A stretch of 35,131 nt of DNA from Chromera velia (lineage: Eukaryota > Sar > Chromeraceae). The stretch covers positions 1-35,131 of the forward strand of contig JAHBMJ010001139.1 of NCBI GenBank assembly GCA_018398765.1, in the 5' to 3' direction. Positions 10,671-22,382 of the stretch are shown here, in pieces. The translations under genes and the position numbers were made by a program. The notes under the pieces are model-generated. The model searched no databases. It was given only the letters and a program-made list of their open reading frames with translations, and was not told where the DNA came from. How positions within the stretch are numbered: position 1 is the stretch's first letter; each line of letters begins with the position of its first letter.

Positions 10671-12172
10671 ATGGAGGAAAGAGACGAGACGTGGGCAGAG
10701 AGGGATGAGAGGTGGAGACAGAATGGGGTATGGTTTCTGCGAGATCCTGTCTGTATGACAAGACGACCAAACAAACGATCTGCACACACAGCTGCTATCG
10801 TTGATTGTCCTTCGAAAACTCGTTTGACATATGAAGAAAAGATTCCTGAATCAGATGAAGAGTTGATTGACTTGGTGAAGTGTGAAGTTGATTGCTGGCT
10901 TGCTGCTCTCTCTTGGGGGCTTGCGAGTTTGGTGAAGGAATGCGACCTGTGCGAGTCTCTTTTCGACATCTCTTTCAAAAAGCAACGCGTGAAGGAAGGC
11001 AAAGAGCCTTACTGGAACATTCCGACAGGGAGGTGTCGGTGCAAATCCACTGCCCACAACATCTTTACCGGTTCTCAGAGCGTTCGTTTACTGCACGTAT
11101 GAAGATTCTGTGGTATTTTGCGCAGAACACAGGACCAGAGAAGAGCTCTCTGCAAGGATCCAATCCCAACACCCCCTTTGAGCCCGACGCAACAAAAACT
11201 CTGCACAGGTACTTGCGTGCCATGATTGCAGAGTACAACCGACTCACCTTCGTGCAGTCAGGTGGACTGGCAGAAGGCCCTGGGCAGGGTGTCTCCACAG
11301 TGGACCTCAAAGGTGCCCTCTTCCGCCGCAGTCCTGCGTGGAGACTCGCAGCAGCAGCACGACAAGACCCCAGTGCAGCATCTTGCAAACAGGTGTCAGT
11401 TGATGAGAAAGTCTTGCAGACACAGAGAATGAAGAAGCGACGGGAAGCGAAAGCAAAGGGGGAAAAGGTCAAACAGCAATCGCACCTGAATCGGTGGTGC
11501 GTGGGGTCTGTGGAGAACACTCACACTCGAACTGTGAGTGAAGGAATACAGAGAGAGCTGCGGCTTGCGGAAAAGAGAGATAATTTCCATTTTGAGATTC
11601 TCCCACCTGGAGGTTCTGCTCGTTCCACTGAAAACCTATGCGGGTTCGTGGACAGGACCTCTGCACCCTGCACAGAGATGTGCGCAGATGGCTTGAATGC
11701 ATACAGGGAGAAAACACTTGCCAAACAGGGAAAAACGATTGATCAGTGTGATCACAAAAACAAGAAGTTTGTGTCTGAACAGTTGGACTCCACAGGCAAG
11801 CCCAAGAACTCACAGAAGATTGAATCAGTGTGGAATCGTTTGCGGGTTGCATTGGAGAACATTCAGTCACAGCAGTTGACAGAAGACAGTGCAGGCAGAA
11901 TGCCACTGTGGTATCACATGCATGTGTTTAAATGGCGTCGCGAGCACACGAGGGGAAAGGGAGTTTTTGCAGCGCTGATCGAAACCCTTGCCCATGTACA
12001 CAGGGTGCATGGATTCCACACTGACCGAGTTTTCAAGGCAGGCAGTCAGTCTTCAGAGACCGTCGAAGTCCATCTCTTTCCTCAACGCAGCGAGGGAGGG
12101 AAGAGGAGAAAAAGCACGTCAACAGACGTGCAGACAGAGACAGACAGAGACGCCGAAAGCTTGAGTGAATGA
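10671..12172 (+). pseudogene. Merlin/IS1595-like DDE transposase, frameshifted
   Basis: Two overlapping frames read as one protein. The upstream frame (ATG at 10671) ends with GRCRCKSTAHNIFTGS, like the zinc-ribbon end of Merlin/ISXO2 transposases. The downstream frame, open to 12172, continues from about TARMKILWYFAQNTG through the catalytic core. Core motifs are VSVDEKVLQTQRMKKRR (D codon 11402-11404), NRWCVGSVENTHTRTV, CADGLNAYRE (D 11687-11689), DQCDHKNKKFV, KIESVWNRLRVAL (E 11822-11824) and FKWRREH. The DD spacing matches the fold; the second D to E gap is 44 residues, longer than the usual upper thirties. One frameshift lies at about 11060-11100. The tail is Lys/Arg/Ser-rich. The family enzyme cuts and pastes its own DNA and makes 8-9 bp target duplications. 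No flanking inverted repeats were found, so the element ends are undefined. Confidence 0.68.
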
Positions 12173-13253
12173 ATGCATGACCGCCTTGAAGGTCAGTCAG
12201 TCACCATCAAAATCTTCCCTGTCCAGACGAGCACCAATCTTCTATATGACAATGAAAAACGAGTTTTGTTTCGTCTTCTATATATATACGGCGGTACTGC
12301 TAGAACGTATTAACTTTCAAAACTCAGTACCGCCTATTACCGCCTGCCTGGCCTTTTTGACCCATTTCGTATGGAAAAGTGCCATCTTTGAGCAAGAATA
12401 TCTCTTGATCTGGATGTCAGACTGACTTCAATTTTTTAGCTCTGGAAGGCTCATATGTTGGTCTCTAAGAGCGGCCCGCCAGGCCGCCCGATACGCATGC
12501 CCGGGGCCGGGGCCGCAGCACCTGCATGTGTCTAACGTTATAAAAAACCATCTTAGGAACTCAGTTCAGTAAAAATGAAAATTAAGTGCCCCCCATCTGT
12601 TTTTAAACTTTCCGGGGCCTATCTCATGCTGCGCATTCAGTTCTAATGTAAGAGCCTCAGAACCGATCCCCCCGGCCCTCAAAAATAAAAAAATGCGTTA
12701 TGCGAGTGCGTGCGATCTCAGGGCCTCTCGGCTGATCTCAGCAGAGCTGAGCTGCCCCCCGAGGCGACATGCATGTGTATGCATGCATGTACATGCACAA
12801 TTCACATATAGTAATATATATTATTCAATTAATGCAGTACGTGTATAGATAAACTGAGTTGCTCCTGCAGATCGACACATATTCATACCTCGAAACACTC
12901 CACCAACGATTCTGAAGGGGCCGTGCACCGATCTTGCTAAATTCTACGCTCTGTCAGCGTGGCATACGGAGGAATCCATCTCTTGACTACGTAAATCGAT
13001 ACGCCAAATGAGGTCGCACTCTGACCAGCAGAAGTAAATTCAGTCGACACGTACAAAAAGAGGGAAGGCTCCAGAAAAGGGGGGGTCTCAAAAATGATCA
13101 GAAACATCCTTTTCGCACTCCTTACAGTTCACCCACGACAGACATGGTGTGAATGCATGGAGGACAATTAGACGTAGATTGAACGATTTTCCCTCTTTTC
13201 ATTTTCTGCCAAAAAGAGTAAGAAAGGTGCAATAAAGAAAGGTCGAGGGAAGG
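12173..13253. other. Region without a gene between transposon and host gene
   Basis: No coding segment was recognised. It includes a 10-bp perfect hairpin (12290-12334), a GC-rich palindromic stretch at about 12471-12530, a Gly/Cys-rich GC patch at 12720-12770, and CATG-rich sequence at 12769-12800. The host gene promoter should lie in the right part, but I see no clear TATA box or other core motif there. Confidence 0.5.
12290..12334. repeat. Perfect 10-bp inverted repeat
   Basis: GGCGGTACTG at 12290-12299 pairs with CAGTACCGCC at 12325-12334 across a 25-nt loop. It lies about 120 bp after the transposase stop codon. It could be a stem-loop in a transcript or a remnant of a transposon end. 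A further TACCGCC follows at 12339-12345. Confidence 0.7.
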
Positions 13254-14483
13254 ATGAAATATGTTCGGGGGACGCCTCCCACTCGAAGGCGCTCCCCGGC
13301 CTCGTATCTTCCCATCAACCAGTCGACTCTGGTGTTCACGTCGGAAGCACTGGAGAGGCAGTTCCAACGGTCCTGCCGGAAAAATCTTCCCGGGGCCGTG
13401 AGAGTATTCTCTAACTTGGGCTCCACTGTTCTTCCCATCTTCACTCTCATGGAGATCTTCCTTCTGTTTGGGACCTCATCCGTTCCTTACTTAGCTCCTG
13501 CACTCCCCTCCTTCCACTTCGTCTGCATCTTCCTGTCCGCCGCCTTTCGACACGCGCTCTTCAGGGTGGTCGGCACAAATCAGGTGGTCGCAAAAGCAAC
13601 CACACGAAACGTTGGCCCCGCGTTTGCAGTGTTGGTGTCGGTGAGCGTGGTGATAAACGCGAACTGGATGCGCATTTGGTTTGAACGACTCGTCCTGGGC
13701 ATCAAGACAGTGAAGGGACACCCGCTTGCGAATCTGTCTGGGATGCTGGGCGCAACTATTCTGCTATTCACATTTGCCGTGAAAATGCAGGCGCGATTCC
13801 ATCAGGTCATTGAGGGAGTAAGAAAGGAAGTTGGAACTGGAGAGAGGGGAGAAAGGGGCTGAGTTCCACTTTTGGTTTTTTTACCTCTTTCCTTTGGATC
13901 GAAATGGCACTCTCACACAAATGGCACTCTCACACTCTTTGCCTATCCCGTCAAGTAGTCGTTCAAGTAGTCGCATACGCACTCTTGCTCTGCCAAGTCT
14001 TTTCTGTCTCTGCTCTTTCCGTCTACGCACTCGCTCCGTACATGAACCCCAACGCCACTTACTCACCCCCTGCCTTTCCTCTTGTTCTCTTTCCCCTCGT
14101 CCTTCCTTCAGATTCCCATGATCGCCTTGGGGTTCCGGGTCCTCACTGACGTTCTCGGCGCGTTCCTCTCTCCGTATCCCTTCTTTGAACCCGCAACCAT
14201 GGCGGGAGGCGGGAAGGAGGACCGGATAGTTGCATGGAGCGTTTGGACATTCACCACAGCGATGCTCTGCGTGGCCTCGTTTGCCGCAACCATCACGGCA
14301 CGGGGTGCGGAGAGTAACGCAAGAATCTTCTGCTACTTCTCTCCTGAGCAAACGGAGAAGAGGAAAGCGGAGGGAGACGCAAAAGGGGGAAACGTGGGAA
14401 GCCCAACCGAAAAGGAGGCCCTGAGAAGGGAGAACGAACTCTTCACCAAAATCGCACAAACAAAATTCGACGTTGTCATGCAG
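13254..14483 (+). CDS. PDE exons 1-2: N-terminal six-span membrane domain
   Basis: Exon 1 (13254-13817) opens with a basic stretch (TPPTRRRSP) and [15 protein letters not shown], then gives four hydrophobic spans: [47 protein letters not shown] and [14 protein letters not shown]. Exon 2 (14112-14483) adds two more, [18 protein letters not shown] and [18 protein letters not shown], then a charged segment rich in Glu and Lys. Both junctions are phase 0. The intron between them (294 bp) carries a 17-bp tandem duplication at about 13903-13938. The spans should anchor the enzyme, leaving the catalytic domain cytosolic, which I infer by analogy with apicomplexan PDEs. Confidence 0.82.
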
Positions 14484-14573
14484 GTCAGACCAGCATCGTT
14501 GAGTCACTGAGAAAGTGAAACAGTGTTAATGAAAGAGGTTGTCTGGATCTGTGTCCGCGCCTGTTTATCTGTA

Positions 14574-14604
<31 letters not shown>

Positions 14605-14683
14605 CTGTGTATGTGTGTCTGTGTGCGTGTGTGTGTGTGTGTGTGCGTGCGTGCATGCGTGCGTGCGTATATATATATGTATA

Positions 14684-14717
<34 letters not shown>

Positions 14718-17275
14718 GATATAGATGTGTGGATAAGAGAGAAAGGGGGATCGATAGAGACACGGAGGAAGAGGGAAAGAAGCGATGAATTCAGAAATGA
14801 ATCAGGAAAGATGGCAGCATGGCTGGAAACCATGATTGATTGTGTGAGTTGACATCAGCATTGGGGTTGCAAAAGGTAGAAGAATCGCACATAAACTCAG
14901 AAGGAGCTCGAGAGAAGTCTTTCGAACCGATCTACCTTTTCTTTCTGCCTGTCTGCCTGCCTGGCTTGCTTCCGACGGTTGCAGCGTCTGGAGGTTCTCC
15001 GAAAGCGGTACGAGCACAACACTGAGGTGACTGACTTGATGGAGACTGCAGCAACTTTCCTGAGAAGTGGACCAAAGAGCCTGTATCAGGTTGACTTTGG
15101 GGGAGACGCCTCTGCAGAAGGAGAGGATCCTGGAGCAGCTGAGATGAGAAGATTCGTTCAGTTCTCTGTGGCATCTACTCCTGCAAGGTTCGTTGGTTTG
15201 TGGATGATTGATTCGGTGGGGGAGCTGATTCGGTGGTGGATAGATTTCATGTGTCGGGAGGATAGAGCAAATGGGCGGAAGTCCGGAGAGATGTTGACAA
15301 AGAGACTGGGGAAATGGAAGAAACAAAACGGTATCAGAAGAGATCTTATGTACGAGGGTCCATCGAGGTCTGGATAAGAAACGAACGGACGAACGAACAA
15401 ATTTAAGCTGTTCTCTCAAGCTGAATCAAAGATGAAGAAAGAAATCCATTTCATGTGCGCCACACAGTCCACGAAGGGACGGTGTGCAAGTTGCCCGGCT
15501 CTTGAGTGCCCCCCCAAAGCACCTGCATGCGTGCAGAGTTTCATGCAGCTCCGAATGATGTATTGTTTGTTCTGTGTTACCTTTCAATCTTCATGAATGC
15601 CTTCTTTCCGTGATTGATTTTGCAGGTTTCGGCAAAAAGAAAAGGTTCGTGTGGGACAATTAATGGATCTGTCCCTTCTTTCCTCGTTTCGATTTTTCTT
15701 CCCTTTTCCCTCGTTTCTTCATTTGGTTTTTCTGCGCGAGCTCTTTTTCCTTTCTCTTCTTCCCATGCAACCCACTTGGGGGAGGAGGCTATCTGCATAC
15801 TCTATCTGTCTGCCTGCCTGACTGCCGTATTGTTTTCCTATTTGTCGGCATGCCTTTCTGACTGTTGATGAGAAAACTGCAGAGCAGCAGTCTTTCCGCA
15901 CTACGTTTTGTTTGTGGGTCCCAGAAAATTGCGTGCCACACTTAGAGCAGAGAGAAATGGTGTTGCTTTTCTTCATGATCAGAGATTCACGCGATCAAAA
16001 GATGTATTGAAGCTCGGAAACAAGACGGGACTCGCGTTTGTGTGCACCTACACGTATGCATGTATGATAAAAGACAACCCTGTAGACACCCATACTTTCT
16101 GTCTGAGCCTTCAGGTTGGTCTAACGCGGGAGGACCTGATGAAGCTCGGGAGGAAAATGGGGAGTGGGCCTTCGCCTTCGTCCAAAACTCCGGGGAAGCG
16201 GGGTGTCGGTAGTGGGGGGAGGCAGCAAGGACGGTCGGGGACGGCTGGTTCGAGTAGTCCGGGGGGCATCAGTGAGGGGGGGGACTCGGGTAAGTCGGGG
16301 AGCCAGTCAAAGTCAAAGAGTTGGCTTGGGGGGATTGGGGCGAAGGACCTGAAGGCCTTTGAAGACCCCCCGGTGTGTGGGGCGAAAGCGGCGGCACGCA
16401 GAGACGCGAAGGGATTGTTTGGAGCGGGAGGAGGAGCAATTGGTCCTGGGGGGCTGTCTTTAGGGGGGAGCTTGAATTCGAAGGGCATGCGGAATTTGAG
16501 GGCGAGTCTGACTGCTGCTGCTTTGGATGCCGATGAAGGACGAGACGCGGGGAGAGGTGAGTGCCTTGAAAATAAGGAAACTGTGATGGAATATGTATGG
16601 AATGCTGTGATGAGCTGCAGGCTCTCGTGCCTCTGTTGAAACGTCCTGCTTTCTTCCATCCCTCTCCTCACCCTTTTCGCTTTCTCTGACTCTCTCCATT
16701 CTTTGGGTCCCTCCGTGCAACAAAGTGTCGATTAATGCAATCCTGCATAGAGACATCACATACGTAGTCCTGTATGTGCACAAGGGCAACTTTCTGTCTG
16801 ACCACCCACTGAATCATCCTGCCTGCCTGTTTACAGGTATTGAGCACGTCCCAAAATTTGGCGGGGGGGGAAAAAGCGGCGTTTCCAACCCCCCGTCGCC
16901 TTTAATTGCGCCTCTCCAGAGGGACGAGGAGAAAGAGAGGTCCAGGGAGGCAGCTCCTGAGCCTCTGCCGTTTTCTACAGCCAAGACAGTTGGCGCCCTT
17001 CTCCCCGCTACTGGTCGGAGAAGCAGCGATTTGGCTTCAAGTCCCACGGTCAGCCAGCCTGGGGCTGCTCCTGCTCTGTCTGCCTGCCTGCCTGCCCTTG
17101 TCTTCTCTTCCCTTCCCTTCCCTTCCCTTCCCTTCTACCTACAGGTTGCACTTCCATTCTTTGTTTCAAATGCACTTCAATGGCCCTCATTTGTTTTCTG
17201 CCGAGCTGAGAGGAAGGATGTGGAGTTTGCTGTATGTGAGTGCCGATCTGTAGGTCGCCCTCCCTCCCTCCCTCC

Positions 17276-17329
<54 letters not shown>

Positions 17330-20300
17330 TGGAGATCCATTTCTCACTTTCGCCTGTCTTTTCTCGGCTCTTGGTCATAGCTCGGTCTACGTTGTGACGT
17401 CTCGCTCTGCAAAAACTGACATTCATGCATCTTTCTCACATTCCATCTGTCTTTTTAGATCAAAGGTCTGGTAGCCTTCCTGGAATATTTTTTGTTGTGA
17501 CATTTATCGGTGCGGGTGCTTCCTTCATCGGCTGACGTTCCTTCCCACACTCTTCATCTGCCCCCCCTTTTTGTCTTGATCCCTTTCTCCGTATGACTTG
17601 TTGCTCACATCCCTCCCTCATTTGGCCTCTGTCCTGATTCGTCGTTTCGTCTCCCTCTTCCTTTCTGTCCGTCTCAGGCGGCAAATCAAAGGCGAATCAG
17701 TCTCTGCCGCCCCGAGGGGGAAGGGAAACAGAGTGCGGCGTGTAGTCCTTCCAGAGCGAATGGATCGGCTGCAAACTCGTCGAGCATGCGGCACTCCGGG
17801 CGCAAAGAGTCGAGGAAAGCGTCTGTGCAGTTCAAGGACTTGACAGAACTGGAAGAATTACGCGCGCAATTAGAGCGAGACGGACTACCCAAAGACTGTG
17901 ACAGCCCCGCCGGTGCTAAAAGTCTGACTGCGGCTTCTCCTTGTACCCCGAAGGCAGAGCCGGAACTTCCAAATCTTTTGCAAGTTCGCAGAAGTTCCAA
18001 AGCGTTCTCAATTTCCGGAATGACGGGTATGGAACTTGTGAAACAGGCGAGCCGGAGAAGCAGCAGGGCGACAGACAAAGAGAGCGAGGGTGCGGTGAGT
18101 GCTCATGAGGAGTCCCAAGTAGTCCTCCCGTCTCCGATTTTAGACATTCCAGAAGCAGAACCAGCAGAGGATCAAGGCACGTGGGTGGAAAGACACGCGC
18201 CAAGACTTTCTAATAAGGTGGGCCGACTCACCTGAGACACACAAACACTTTCTGGGTCTCTTTTGGGCTTGCTTTCGTGCTGTTTGGCTTTTTCGAATAT
18301 GTCCCTTCTTCTTTTTGAGGTTCTCTCGCTTCGAAAAAAAAGAAGGTGGTGGGAGAAGGGACGTCGGGCCCCCCGTACAAGCTTGTGCGTCAACTTTTGA
18401 TTCCATAAAATAAGAAAGGAGAGAGATAGAAGGACGGAAACAGATAGGAAGAGAGAGGTGATGGAATGCCCCCAGAATTCATGGAGAGGGTGCACCGATC
18501 TGTCCATCCATCCATCAGCACAGCCAGGCAGCTGCCTTTCTCAACTGTTTTTTCTCTGGGTTCTCTACATCCGGCTTTCCTTCATCGAGCACTTTTCTCT
18601 CGAACCTTCCTGGTTCCTCTTTTGTGGGGACTGGTGTGAGGTCGAGTGCAGTTATGTATGTGGCCAGGAAGGATTTTGTATCTCAAATAACCCCGCCGAC
18701 CCCGCACCGTGCCCACAATCTCCAAACACGATGGACGTGTCCTTTTTTGAGATTGTCTGAAACTGCCTTTGTTCCTCCGCATCTCTCTGTCTTCTATCTG
18801 TCTCTTTCCACCACCCTCCTTCCTTCATTCCTTTCTGCAGGTGGGCCAGTGGGATCTAGACATTTTGAAAATCCGGAGGAGGTCGGACTTCAGGCCTCTG
18901 AGTTCCGTTGTGGCAGCCCTCGATGTTCGGTCAGTCAGTCGGTGAATGCTGTAGTACAGAGTCAATAGACTGCATGCACGCGCAGGCACCTTCATAGTGC
19001 GGTATTTGGGGTGCTTCTCCGTCTATCTGTCTTTCAGAGAGGCAAGGGCCGCGGTCACGTGAGATGTGAAGGTTCTCTCTCTGCTTTTTTGATTTTCTGG
19101 TCGGGGGCTCCTCATCCTGCTATCCGGTTCCACGCCTCTCTCCTCCTCAGTCTCTCACTGACTTGTCTGTCTTCAAATTTCTTCCACAAAGGGGAGCTAG
19201 CAAGTCCTCACAGTCGCCAGATACAGGGAGCCAGTCAACAGAAGTAAAGCAAAGCAAGATGATTGGACCAGTGGCGACGTTTGACCCTTCCTCATCGCTT
19301 TCCTTTTTTTCCTTTTGTTTTCCCTTCTTTTTCTGTATGATCCTTTTTTCTTCAGGCACCGTGAGACATTTGAGAGTCTTGGAGTTGACTCCGTCAAGAT
19401 GAGGGAGTTCGCAGTCGAGATAGAGAAGCTGTATCAACGAGAGAACCCTTACCACAACGAGGTAGGTGCATGGGTCCAGTCATTGCATCCCTGCATGCAT
19501 GCAAAGAGAGAGAGCAGGGATTCTCGAGGAATTCCAATACAGCATTACGACAAGATAGGGTTTCATCCGAGCTGTGCCTGCCTGTCCCTGTGGTTACAAA
19601 AAGGGGTGGAAAGGGAAAAAAGAAAAAATCGCGTCGGTAAGAGGAAAGGAGGCAGCAGCTGGGCTCTTACAGCAGGAGTTGGTCAACAAAAGGGACAGTT
19701 GATTTTTTTTTTTATAGGGCGTGAATGATCACGTCATGAGGTGCCGGAGAAATAAACAAAAGAAAAGGAGAAGGAGACCGTTTCTTTTTTTCCAACTCCA
19801 TAGTCAATTATCAAAGCCGAAAGGAATTGCGTGAGACCATTGAGGGAGGTAGAGGGTAGAGGGGAAGGGGGGGGAGCAGGAGTGCGAACGAATCAATAAA
19901 TCTTTATTTTTTTGCACTCCTTTTACGTTTCTTCTACCTTTCTGCCCGAATTTTCGTTTTCTTTGAGGGAAGATTTCTGTAGGGAAGTCAATCTGAAAAC
20001 ATCCATCAATATCTTTAATGGATTCCAATGAGGTCATACATCCAAGGAGGGAACCAAACATAACCATTCGAAGTCAAACTCTGTGCCTTCCTTCACCCCT
20101 GCCTGTCTGTCTGTTGCCTCCTGAACACAGGCCCACGGAGCTGATGTCCTGAATTCGCTTGTTTTCTTTCTTGAAATCTCGTCGGGCACACTCCACTTGC
20201 CGGCGGGGGACTTTGCCGCAGCCTGCATCGCTGCTTTTGCCCATGATGTTGGGCATCCCGGCACGAACAATTTGTTTGCGGTCGGTAGGACACCGTGATC

Positions 20301-22197
20301 TCGGTGGCTTGTTCATTGTCTTTGCCCTTTTTTCCGACCTGAATCTTCCTTTGACTATCTCCTCATGTTTGTTTCCGTCAGGGCTCTCTCCCTTTTCCCT
20401 CTTCTTATCGTGGGTGTTTTGGTTTGCGGGACAGGCGAAAGATACTTGTATGTACGCGGTCTCTTTCCTTGATCTGCCAGTTGGCTTTCCTCTCTCTGCG
20501 TCTTTTTCTGCGCCAGTAGCATTCTGCCTTTGGATGCCCCCCCTTGCTTTTCCCTTACCCATCTGAGCAAATCTTCTTTCCCTGGCCGACTGCATTGGCA
20601 CAGTTTCGACCTTGATTCCGTCTCTTTGTCCTTTGCATCTGGGAATTTGATCAGTCACTCCCCAAGCATGGAAACATATGCGAAACGCAAAAACTCTCTC
20701 ACCTCTATCGTGCTGCAGATAAACGGAAAGAGCGACCTGGCCCTCAGATATAACGACAAGTGAGCAGAAATGGATGTCCCGTTCTACTTTTCTCCCCTGC
20801 TCTTCCTCCTTGTCGACGTTCTCAGAAGGTTTCGAATTTGTAGAATCTCAGTCCGTATCTGATTCCTCCCGAGCATGCATAGAAGAAGGCGAAAAGAGAG
20901 TGTGAATTTTTTGTGTGGTTTCTTTCTGGTTTTCGGTCTTTATTGTGTTCATCCAGCCTAGAGATTTTCTGTGCTACTTTGTTCCCTGCGTGATCGCAGT
21001 CCTGCAGACTTTTTCAATGCGATGATGCATAGGGAGCTCCGGAAACAACATTCTTCTGCCCAGGATCCTTACTGTCGTCGTACAGATTGTAACTGTGCTT
21101 CTGACTGTTCTGTCTTCAATGAATGATTGCAGAAGCGTTCTGGAAAGTTACCACGCAGCGACATGCTACGAGGTGATGCTGCGGAACGAGGGCGCCCTGG
21201 ATCTTTTCGGACACCTGCCTCTCTCGGAGTGGCAGTACTGCAGGAGGGTCGTCATCGATCTGATTTTAGAGACGGACATGCAGGTAAGGGATATGCAGTG
21301 CGTATTGTGCGGCAAAGGAGGGTGGTGCTTCCTTTTGATTTTTTGCTTCTGTGTTCTGTGAATACCTATGCACCGGTCAGAATGAGGATTCGGGCAGAGC
21401 AGAAGACGAAAGCCGCAATTTCACTGACGGAGCAAAACGGGAAAAAAGAGGGATAGAAAGGAAAGAGGGAGTAAGAGGATTGATGAAACAAGACCAAAAA
21501 AGACTGGAATGTGATGGTCCCTTTCGGTCGCGCTCTCTTGCTAATGTTCTGCATGCTTTTGAAGCTCAGACATGAGAAATGGACCCACGGAAGACTCTTG
21601 CAAAGCCAGCAGTGCACATTCAGTCGGAACTGGCTACGGCGAAATCACAGAAAAAATACTTGCATGAGGGGGGCAAGGCCCAAGACCGAAGCTTAAGGTC
21701 AAAAAAGAAATTCAGAGGAAGGTCAGAAGTGCCAAACAAAGTTACAATTGATTCTGCTCTTGATGCAAACGGGGCCTTTGTGCGATCGCGACTGGTAATC
21801 CGAAGAAAAGTGAAAGAATGCCCCGAGTATTCATCTGCTTACAGGGATATATGCCTGAATGTACGTCTGCGTGTGTTCCTATTTCTGCAGAGACACTTTG
21901 GAGCTCTGTCAGGATTCAAAATTCACTTTCACAAATCAACGACGAGACGAGAAAGAGACCAGTCGGAAATGGAGAAGAAGGCTTCTCAAGGTGGTCAACC
22001 AGTGAGTTCTTCATGCAGCCTGTGAGACTGACTGACTATTTTTCCATCCTTGTGTTCCTCCATCCTGTGGCCTGGGCGTCTTCCCTGCCCCCTCCCCTCC
22101 CCTTCTCTCCCCGCCCCTTTTCGGTTCCGTATCTATTGATCTCATCTGGCTTTCAACAGATCTTAGTCTCTTTCTTTCCGCGCCCTCTCTATCTCTT

Positions 22198-22229
<32 letters not shown>

Positions 22230-22231
22230 GC

Positions 22232-22296
<65 letters not shown>

Positions 22297-22318
22297 CTGT
22301 CCTTCCGTCTGTCCGTCC

Positions 22319-22382
<64 letters not shown>

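Noticed and set aside
10617-11102. A separate small gene of 161 codons
   Set aside because: Its end carries the zinc-ribbon-like part of the Merlin-like transposase and leads into the next frame, so it is the N-terminal half of one frameshifted gene.
14485-14852. Cys/Val-rich and His/Thr-rich open frames
   Set aside because: They are translations of the GT/CA microsatellite in PDE intron 2.
15626-15644. A 19-nt microexon in PDE intron 3 (GCAG before it, GTTCGT after it)
   Set aside because: Its length is not a multiple of three, while the exons on both sides are already in phase, so including it would break the frame.
17145-17220. A possible extra PDE exon after a CTACAG acceptor
   Set aside because: No good donor in the right phase follows, and exon 5 already joins exon 6 in phase.
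20074-20658. Minus-strand frame of 194 codons
   Set aside because: It overlaps PDE exon 9 in antisense; the plus strand carries the exact PDE signature with matching splice sites.
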